A stretch of 64,000 bases of DNA from Hyphomicrobiales bacterium (GTDB taxonomy: Bacteria; Pseudomonadota; Alphaproteobacteria; Rhizobiales; Rhizobiaceae). A model generated the notes under the pieces. The model saw only the letters and a list, made by a program, of their open reading frames with translations. It searched no databases and was not told where the DNA came from. This document shows positions 59,301 to 64,000 of this stretch, in pieces. Where the stretch lies: positions 144,335-208,334 of the forward strand of contig UBKJ01000004.1 of NCBI GenBank assembly GCA_900465915.1, written 5' to 3'. Each line of letters starts with the position of its first letter. Positions within the stretch are counted from its first letter, which is position 1. Both the position numbers and the translations under genes were made by a program.

Positions 59301-61910
59301 GCGCGGGATGATGTTGGTGACGATGCCGAAGGTCGGCGCCACGAACATCGACACGATCAGGAAGGCCTGCCAGACGGCGGCGGCGCCGAGCGGCAGCACG
59401 CACCAGCCGACGATGGCGGCGACCAGCCAGAGGATCTGGTTGAGCGAGCGGCGCAGATTGTCGACCATCTTCCAGCGGGTGATGGTGCTGACGCCGCGCG
59501 TGGTCGAGAACAGCCAGGGCAGGAGCTGCCAGTCGCCGCGCGTCCAGCGGTGGTGGCGCGACACGTCGACATTGTAGCCGGTCGGGTAATCCTCGACCAC
59601 CTCGACGTCGCTGACCAGCGCGGCGCGGGCGTAGCCGCCTTCGAGCAGATCGTGGCTGAGGATGGTGTTCTCGGGGATGCGGCCCTTGAGCGCCGCCTCG
59701 AAGGCGTCGATGTCGTAGAGGCCCTTGCCGGTGAAGGTGCCTTCGCCGAGCAGGTCCTGATAGGTGTCGGAGACGGCGAAGACGTAAGGGTCGATGCCGC
59801 GATTGACCGAGAAGACGCGCTGCAGGAACGAGGCCTCGTCGCCGGTGGTGAGCGAGGGCGTGACGCGCGGCTGCAAAATGCCGTAGCCGCGCACGACGCG
59901 GCCGGTCTTGTCGTCGATGACCGGGCGGTTGAGCGGGTGGCTGAGCTTGCCGACCAGGTTGGTCACCGCCTCGGGCGTGAGGCGGGTGTCGGCGTCGAGC
60001 GTCATGACGAACTTGATGTTCTTCGGCAGGCGCTCGTCGGGCGGGAAATAGCTGGTGTCCTGGTCGCCGCGCAGCAGAAGGTTCAGCTCGTGCAGCTTGC
60101 CGCGCTTGCGCTCCCAGCCCATCCAGCAATCCTGCTTCTCGTTGAACAGGCGCCGGCGGTGCAGGAGGAAGAAGCGCGGCTGGGCGTCGCCGGTGTAATG
60201 CTCGTTGAGCTTGGCGATCTCCTCCCGCGCATAGTCGTAGATCTCCATGTCGGCGGGGGTGATCTCCTGCTTGGCGTCGGTCCAGTCGCTGACCAGCGCG
60301 AAATAGATCTCGCCGCGCGGATTGGTGAGGTAATGGACCTCCAGGTTGCGGATCTGCTCGTCGATGGAGTCGCGCGAGGTGATGAAGGTCGGCACCGCCA
60401 CCAGCGTGCGCGCCTCCTCGGGCAGGCCCTCCTTGTATTCGAAGCCGATCAGCCGCGTCGGCTGCACGAACCACGGCACCAGCGCGTTGAACAGCGAATA
60501 GGAGGCGTCCATGGCCGGGAACAGCGCCAGCACGGTGAACAGCGTGCGCATGTCGGACGACAGGCCGGCGCGCATCATGCAGTAATTGACGATCCACAGC
60601 GTCAGGATGGTGAAGATCGCCGTCGGCAGGAACAGGCCCCACAGGCCCATGCCGCGATAGAAGCGCAGGGCGCGCACGCCGAGCGGCGCGCGATAGCCGC
60701 AGGCGGCCTCCAGCTCCTTGCGGCCCTCGCCGGAGAGGTAATAGGCGATGGCGCCCTTGCCTTCCGCCTCGGGGTGGCCGGCCTTCTCGGCGCGGCCGCC
60801 GTCCTCGGCCAGCTTCAGCGCCGCCCAGGTGATGTCGATCTCGCTCATGTTGGAGTAGCGGGCGAGCTTCTCGATGGTCACGCGATAGGCGTTGCGGGAG
60901 CGGAAATCCAGAAGCTCGAAATCGCTGTGGTCGCGCAGGATGGCGTCGACCTCGTTGACGGTCTCGAACCAGGTCTCCCAGTCGATGTCGTCGATGGATT
61001 TGAGGCTGCGGATGACGTTGCCCATGGTCACGCCGCCGGTGGACTGGCGGGTGTGCTCCTCGACGATGGCCTCTTCCGGGTTGGAGCCTTCCTCCTCGAG
61101 GATTTTTTCGAGCCAGCTCACCGCCGCCGTGGTGTCGGTGGAGGCGGAGCGCAGGCGGTAGAGGAGATGGGTGGCGAAGGTGCTGTCGCGGGCGGCGGCG
61201 TCATATTGCGCCAGCACCGTCTCCAGGTCGCCGCCGGTGGCGGCGACGACGATGTGGTCGGCGGCCTTGTTGGCGAGGTTGCGCATGATGCGCGCCCGGT
61301 CGACGCGCAGCGCCAGCCGGCGCGCGTTCTCGATCAGGAAATAGCGCACGGCGGAGGGCAGCGCCCACAATTCGCCGATCTTGAGCGGCTCCACCGTCTG
61401 GAAGCCCTTGACGATGGCGGTCAGCGTCTTGAGCGAGAAATTGCTGTCGGTATGGGCGACGTAGAGCCAGGCCAGCGCGAAGATGCGCGGCATGCCGACA
61501 TAGTTCTCGTTGGGGGCCTTGTAGAGCGGCAATTCGCGGATGAAGCGGCGCGGCAGGTCGCGCCGGGTCTGCTGCACGCTCTTGTCGATCTGGTAGTGGT
61601 TGTCGAGCAGCCATTGCGCGGCGGGCGTGATGGTCTCGCCGTTGCGGGAGGCGGCGTCCGAGGCGCGGTAGGCGTGCAGGATCAGCTTGCCGTTCTCCGA
61701 CAGGCGCTTGTCGAAGGCGAAGGCCGTGTAATCGGGCAAGGGCAGGTCGTCGCCGCGCCCGACGGCGGCGGCGAGCGCCTGCAGCTCTTCTTCCGTCTTG
61801 TAGTCGGCGCGGATGGGGGCGGGTTGCGCGGGTGGAATCTGGTCCGGGGCCTGACGCTGCGACGGGGTCTGGGGGGCGGATCGGGACGGGGAAGAAGACG
61901 CTTCCGGCAT
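53316..61910 (-). CDS. cgs: Cyclic beta-1,2-glucan synthase
   Basis: This inner-membrane enzyme initiates, extends and cyclises periplasmic beta-1,2-glucans needed for osmoadaptation and host contact in rhizobia and Brucella. The 2864-residue protein has normal length for Cgs/NdvB. Clusters of membrane helices lie near residues 410-470 and 815-990. Between them is the glycosyltransferase with VMTLDADTRLTPEA near 635 and the RHHRWTRGDWQLLPW motif near 785. A glycoamylase-like region (MFEYLMPPLVM) follows, then a C-terminal GH94 phosphorylase-like module with GGDWNDGMNLVG near 2550, used in ring-size control. A large antisense open frame covers it but is a codon-bias shadow. Confidence 0.95.
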   Translation of the reverse strand: MPEASSSPSRSAPQTPSQRQAPDQIPPAQPAPIRADYKTEEELQALAAAVGRGDDLPLPDYTAFAFDKRLSENGKLILHAYRASDAASRNGETITPAAQWLLDNHYQIDKSVQQTRRDLPRRFIRELPLYKAPNENYVGMPRIFALAWLYVAHTDSNFSLKTLTAIVKGFQTVEPLKIGELWALPSAVRYFLIENARRLALRVDRARIMRNLANKAADHIVVAATGGDLETVLAQYDAAARDSTFATHLLYRLRSASTDTTAAVSWLEKILEEEGSNPEEAIVEEHTRQSTGGVTMGNVIRSLKSIDDIDWETWFETVNEVDAILRDHSDFELLDFRSRNAYRVTIEKLARYSNMSEIDITWAALKLAEDGGRAEKAGHPEAEGKGAIAYYLSGEGRKELEAACGYRAPLGVRALRFYRGMGLWGLFLPTAIFTILTLWIVNYCMMRAGLSSDMRTLFTVLALFPAMDASYSLFNALVPWFVQPTRLIGFEYKEGLPEEARTLVAVPTFITSRDSIDEQIRNLEVHYLTNPRGEIYFALVSDWTDAKQEITPADMEIYDYAREEIAKLNEHYTGDAQPRFFLLHRRRLFNEKQDCWMGWERKRGKLHELNLLLRGDQDTSYFPPDERLPKNIKFVMTLDADTRLTPEAVTNLVGKLSHPLNRPVIDDKTGRVVRGYGILQPRVTPSLTTGDEASFLQRVFSVNRGIDPYVFAVSDTYQDLLGEGTFTGKGLYDIDAFEAALKGRIPENTILSHDLLEGGYARAALVSDVEVVEDYPTGYNVDVSRHHRWTRGDWQLLPWLFSTTRGVSTITRWKMVDNLRRSLNQILWLVAAIVGWCVLPLGAAAVWQAFLIVSMFVAPTFGIVTNIIPRNMDYSLKGHAQSVLTDVALGTADVALRTTFIAHWAFLMGDAIARTFYRLFVSRRDLLEWRTAAQAKASPDTLLYYFQLMWPALAIAVASLALPLAAESPAALVAAPFAVIWFASPLIAWLVSRSAKPQDTLEVLSSDKADLRRYARRTWRYFAEFANDENHHLPPDNFQEDPAPILARRTSPTNIGVYLLSVVAARDFGWIGFDETMRRIDATVATLEKMEKYQGHLYNWYETDTLTPMRPLYVSAVDSGNLAGHLVTLSSALEEWAEAPSVYVQGDLDGILDVNDILEETIGQIPDDRRILRPLRRRLEERIANFRRAVISIKDEPETASFRTINLTLFANDIVRLMDELDGEVETVASAEAKEWARLLVDTCQAHTDDAVGEHDTEGQRDRLRDLAMRARQLAFDMQFGFLENKDRRLLSIGFRVQENELDQSCYDLLASEARLASLFAIAKGDVPVEHWFKLGRLLVPVGWKGALLSWSGSMFEYLMPPLVMTEPLGSLLDQTNKLVVQRQIDYATSRGLPWGISEAAFNARDANMNYQYSNFGVPNLGLQRGLSRNAVIAPYASLLASQYQPAAAVANLKRLAKLGALGRYGFHDSVDFTPSRVREGETCAVVKNYYAHHHGMSIIAVNNVIFEGRMRDRFHNDPVIEAAELLLQEKAPREIPMIYAKTENPMRVDSGGFDDAPMRIVDKPFKAPRATHMMSNGQYALMVTANGSGYSRWHNWDITRFQADATEDLQGTFLFLRDMESGYWWSATGEPVRNPEEETKTVFTEDKVEFYKTAGDIKTVMEVIVSSGSDGEGRRLDVINTSARDRVIEVTSYAELVLNDNASDAAHPAFAKMFVETEIADGSTIYAKRRKRAPSDPDIHVAHFVTDLSGAMREIEVETDRRAFIGRGRTLRDAAAFEPGARLTGSQGCTLDAIASVRTRVRVPAHKKVSLVFWTFAGGSRDAVEHAVASHRHPETFARDYSLSWTSSQVQLYHIGIKPAEAADYQKVAAYLLYPERALRQPPDTIAAGLGKQSDLWPLSISGDYPIFALRIDNEADLDVLRGVLRAQEYWRGKGLTVDVVAVNERAFSYAQDTQRAIEWIVEGFRARGGGQPHVFAVRRDQMSEATYNTLLASARIVMHAQNGSLAEQLRRNEEISVDLAARSDAKAGPAQGASPAVIERGTAGEERRLPVRVATPERPRPDGSDLAFWNGYGGFAEDGAYVVRLNGRTTTPHPWINVVSNPSFGFHVSAEGAAFTWAGNSRDYQLTPWANDPVSNRPGEAIYVLDRETGRSFAPTASVLRDEAATYEARHGHGYSAFSARHGELELALTHIVDPEKPARLSRLTITNHGRSRRRLRAYGYVEWVLGNARAKNVPFIVPSQDEAQGALFAANPYHPDKSGQVAFFATSEKPQSVTADRGEFIGATGSVDRPEVVLAGKALSGTVEAGRDPCAALAVDVEVGPGESRDIVFVIGNAGDRAEASALAAELRGADFAAKLEAAKRQWDGFFGRVQVKTPDPAFDLMVNGWLPYQALACRIWARAAFYQASGAFGFRDQLQDTLSLMLIDPTLARAQILNAASRQFREGDVQHWWLPATGAGVRTLISDDVVWLGYGASLYVETTGDNAILDEKLPFLEGRALEEGEHDAFYQPTVSSDAVSLYEHCALALDLAVARTGKHGLPLMLGGDWNDGMNLVGAKGEGESVWLGWFMAYTLQRFIPIAEARKDAKRAEAWKAHVQSLTAALEKDGWDGEWYRRGYYDNGAPLGSKESDECQIDAIAQSWSVLSGVADPKRAEQAMASLEKHLLDEQGGLLRLFTPPFDKTAQEPGYIKGYPAGVRENGGQYTHGATWAILALARMGKAAEAWKLFSLINPVSHGEHPDTYRVEPYVIAADIYSVEPRRAQGGWTWYTGSAGWFYRVATEGILGVTKRGDRLHLDPVLPPDWDGCELELRFGEALYRVTVTAGANARAVKLDGRKVANPEEGLPIKPDGEHTIVVELPKRD

Positions 61911-62210
61911 ATGCCTTAACAGCCTTTCCGAAGGGATTGATTAGATGCGGCGAACGGGTGCGGAAGCCTCGGGAAGCGGCTTCGTCCCCCTACGGCTTTC
62001 TGTCTGGCCGGGGCATCCGGCCAAAATGAGACAATGAAACGTCCTGCGGTTCAATCGGTTCAATCGCAACGCACAAATCCTTCCAGACGTTAATGTGTCG
62101 TTATGGACGGCTTCATTTCCGCGCAGCCTAACATATTGAAAACTAAAAAAGCACCACCCTTTCGCCGCTGCGGCGAAAAGCGATGGCGTCCGGATGGCGT
62201 GAAAGCCTGG
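61911..62210. other. Spacer between cgs and cysA
   Basis: No gene is seen in these 300 bases. They contain a CtrA-like motif with one mismatch, TTAA-TGTGTCG-TTAT (62090-62104), a 9-base tandem repeat GGTTCAATC (62048-62065), and a small hairpin beyond cysA. The cgs promoter should lie here on the minus strand, but no clear boxes were found. Confidence 0.5.
62144..62178 (-). terminator. Possible weak terminator after cysA
   Basis: TTTCGCC-GCTGC-GGCGAAA (62160-62178) can form a 7-base stem. On the minus strand a run of six T residues follows about ten bases later. The gap makes it a weak candidate. Confidence 0.35.
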
Positions 62211-63266
62211 TCAGGCGGCGTCGGAACGGGGGAAGACGCGCCAGTGGCGCGGGCGGAAAGCGACGCGGCTCTTCTCCGCCGCCGGGTGCTCGACGGGGAT
62301 TTCGATCTCGATGCGGTCGCGGGCGCCGCCCACTTCCAGCTCGACCCGGCGCTTGCCGCCCGAGCGGCGGCTCGCCACCACCGTGCCCGCCACGCAGCCG
62401 CCGCAGCCGTCGAGCAATTCCACGTCGTGCGGGCGGAAATAGAGGTCGACCTCGCCGTCGGGCGCGCCGGGCGCCGCAAGCCCGATGTCGCGGTCGGCGA
62501 GCCAGAGCTTTCCGGCCTCGACCCGCACCGGCAGCAGGCTCGACTCGCCGATGAAGCCGTAGACGAAGGGCGAGTTGGGATTGTCGTAGACCTCGTCCGG
62601 CGTGCCGACCTGCTCGATGCGGCCCTGGCTCATCACCACCACGCGGTCCGCCAGCTCCAGCGCCTCGTCCTGGTCGTGGGTGACGAAGACGGTGGTGTGG
62701 CCGGTGCGGTCGTGGATGTCGCGCAGCCAGCGGCGCAGCTCCATGCGCACCTGCGCGTCGAGCGCGCCGAAGGGCTCGTCGAGCAGCAGCACGCGCGGCT
62801 CGATGGCCATGGCGCGCGCCAGCGCCACGCGCTGGCGCTGGCCGCCGGAAAGCTGCGTCGGATAGCGGTTCTCCAGCCCCTGCAATTGCACGAAGTCGAG
62901 AAGCTCCAGCGCGCGGCGGCGGATCTCGGAAGCGGCCGGGCGGCGGCCGCGCGGCCGCACCTTGAGCCCGAAGCCGATATTGTCGGCCACCGTCATGTGG
63001 CGGAACAGGGCGTAATGCTGGAAGACGAAGCCGACATTGCGCTCCTGCACGGTCTTGCGCGAGGCGTCCTCGTCGCCGAAGAACACCGCGCCTTCGGTCG
63101 GCGACTCGAGCCCGGCGATCAGGCGCAAAAGCGTCGTCTTGCCGGAGCCGGACGGGCCCAGCAGCGCGATCAGCTCGCCCGAGCGGATGTCGAGCGACAC
63201 GTCGTGCAGCGCCGGAAAGCGGCCGAACTCCTTGCGCACGCCGGCGACACGTACTTCCATGCTCAT
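62211..63266 (-). CDS. cysA: Sulfate/thiosulfate ABC transporter ATP-binding protein CysA
   Basis: The 351-residue ATPase energises sulfate import with CysT, CysW and a binding protein. It has Walker A GPSGSGKTTLL near residue 38, signature LSGGQRQRVALARA near 138, Walker B VLLLDEPFGALD and the switch THDQDEAL. A TOBE-like C-terminal domain follows (VDLYFRPHDVELLD). An ATG two codons inside (63260) is equally possible. It follows cysW by 38 bases on the same strand, in the usual cysTWA order. Confidence 0.93.
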   Translation of the reverse strand: MSMEVRVAGVRKEFGRFPALHDVSLDIRSGELIALLGPSGSGKTTLLRLIAGLESPTEGAVFFGDEDASRKTVQERNVGFVFQHYALFRHMTVADNIGFGLKVRPRGRRPAASEIRRRALELLDFVQLQGLENRYPTQLSGGQRQRVALARAMAIEPRVLLLDEPFGALDAQVRMELRRWLRDIHDRTGHTTVFVTHDQDEALELADRVVVMSQGRIEQVGTPDEVYDNPNSPFVYGFIGESSLLPVRVEAGKLWLADRDIGLAAPGAPDGEVDLYFRPHDVELLDGCGGCVAGTVVASRRSGGKRRVELEVGGARDRIEIEIPVEHPAAEKSRVAFRPRHWRVFPRSDAA

Positions 63267-63304
63267 TCCTTTCCTCGCCGCCCCGCGCGGCCTATTACTT
63301 TTGA

Positions 63305-64000
63305 TTAGTGGCGGCCGGCCGCCGCCAGCTCGTCGCCGTAGCGCAGCTCCAGCGCCGTCTTCAGCGCCAGCGTGGCCAAGGCCAGGAAGGCCAGCAGCGA
63401 AGCCACCGCGAAGGCGCCGACGAAATCGTATTCATTATAGAGGATTTCGATATGCAGCGGCATGGTGTCGGTGAGGCCGCGAATATGGCCCGACACCACC
63501 GACACCGCGCCGAACTCGCCCATGGCGCGCGCATTGCACAAAAGCACGCCGTAGAGCAGGCCCCATTTGATGTTGGGCAGGGTGACGTAGCGGAAGGCCT
63601 GCCAGCCATTGGCGCCCAGCGACAGCGCCGCCTCCTCGTCGCCCGAGCCCTGCTCCTGCATCAGCGGGATCAATTCGCGCGCCACGAAGGGAAAGGTGAC
63701 GAAGACCGTCGCCAGCACGATGCCGGGCACGGCGAAGAGGATTTCGATGTGATGCTTCGACAGCCACGGCCCGAGCAGGCTGTGGCTCGAGAACAAAAGC
63801 ACGAAGACGAGGCCGGAAATGACCGGCGACACCGAGAAAGGCAGGTCGATCAGCGTGGTCAGCAGCGCCTTGCCCTTGAATTCGAACTTGGCGATGGTCC
63901 AGGCGGCGGCGACGCCGAAGACGAGGTTGAGCGGCACGGCGATGGCGGCGACCGTCAGCGTAAGACGGATGGCTGCCCAGGCGTCGGGCTCGACCAGCGC
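63305..64000 (-). CDS. cysW: Sulfate ABC transporter permease CysW (5' end beyond window)
   Basis: The visible 231 residues or so are the C-terminal four fifths of an inner-membrane permease. It shows [40 protein letters not shown] and the EAA loop region [29 protein letters not shown] that contacts CysA. The frame stays open to the right edge ([21 protein letters not shown]), so the start lies outside. CysW rather than CysT is chosen from its place next to cysA and from [25 protein letters not shown]. Confidence 0.92.
   Translation of the reverse strand, partial: ALVEPDAWAAIRLTLTVAAIAVPLNLVFGVAAAWTIAKFEFKGKALLTTLIDLPFSVSPVISGLVFVLLFSSHSLLGPWLSKHHIEILFAVPGIVLATVFVTFPFVARELIPLMQEQGSGDEEAALSLGANGWQAFRYVTLPNIKWGLLYGVLLCNARAMGEFGAVSVVSGHIRGLTDTMPLHIEILYNEYDFVGAFAVASLLAFLALATLALKTALELRYGDELAAAGRH

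Noticed and set aside
53127-61919. A 2930-residue open frame antisense to the cyclic glucan synthase gene
   Set aside because: Long antisense frames are common in GC-rich genes because of codon bias. The translation is low-complexity (Arg, Gly, Ala, Val, Asp, His) with no recognisable domain, while the opposite strand encodes a clear Cgs protein.

Overview
The window is GC-rich chromosomal DNA of an alphaproteobacterium, most likely Hyphomicrobiales (Rhizobiales), perhaps near the Brucella/Mesorhizobium group. The reasons are the order mutS - maeB - glnD - murJ - trpS - usp - nfu, an ActS/ActR (RegB/RegA) pair, an MmcB-type repair protein, two Omp25/Omp31-type porin-like proteins, a very large cyclic beta-1,2-glucan synthase, and CtrA-type (TTAA-N7-TTAA) and CcrM-type (GANTC) sites between genes. 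No rRNA, tRNA, CRISPR array or transposase gene was seen. The assignment rests on recognition by eye, not on a search.

Layout. 1-5.5 kb: a repeat-rich spacer, then mutS and maeB diverging from a shared region with CtrA/GANTC motifs. 5.6-12.6 kb: glnD, murJ, trpS, a universal stress protein and an Nfu-type Fe-S protein, closed by a terminator. 12.6-19.2 kb: L,D-transpeptidase, mmcB, actR/actS, a VapBC-type toxin-antitoxin pair and hrpB. 19.2-24.1 kb: a formaldehyde-detoxification cluster (frmR, class III alcohol dehydrogenase, an ElaA-like acetyltransferase, a DUF1345 membrane protein, fghA) preceded by a perfect FrmR-type operator, then a convergent cytochrome P450. 24.2-26.8 kb: gyrB.

26.8-28.6 kb is a low-GC island: a BglII/BstYI-like endonuclease gene facing an MT-A70 adenine methyltransferase with a C-terminal helix-turn-helix. 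A perfect 32-bp palindrome centred on AGATCT lies just upstream of the methylase. This is the best candidate for an undescribed regulatory arrangement in the window. 28.7-31.7 kb: two short-chain dehydrogenases with a PadR and a MerR regulator, each next to a clear palindrome.

31.7-37.2 kb: DEAD-box RNA helicase, a DUF2442/DUF4160 overlapping pair and polA. 37.5-43.4 kb: a lipoprotein, a CGNR regulator diverging from an orphan LivH-like permease, then M20 peptidase - O-methyltransferase - RNase D-like exonuclease, and a convergent acyltransferase. 43.5-51.8 kb: two tandem Omps, PBP1A, a short-chain dehydrogenase, a fructokinase-like sugar kinase, a LysE exporter, a methyltransferase and a PhzF-like protein. 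51.8-64 kb: pncB, the 2864-residue cyclic glucan synthase, and cysA with a cysW cut by the right edge.

Most of the window is core metabolism and envelope biology. The accessory parts are the restriction-modification island, VapBC, the DUF4160/DUF2442 pair and the regulator/dehydrogenase block.
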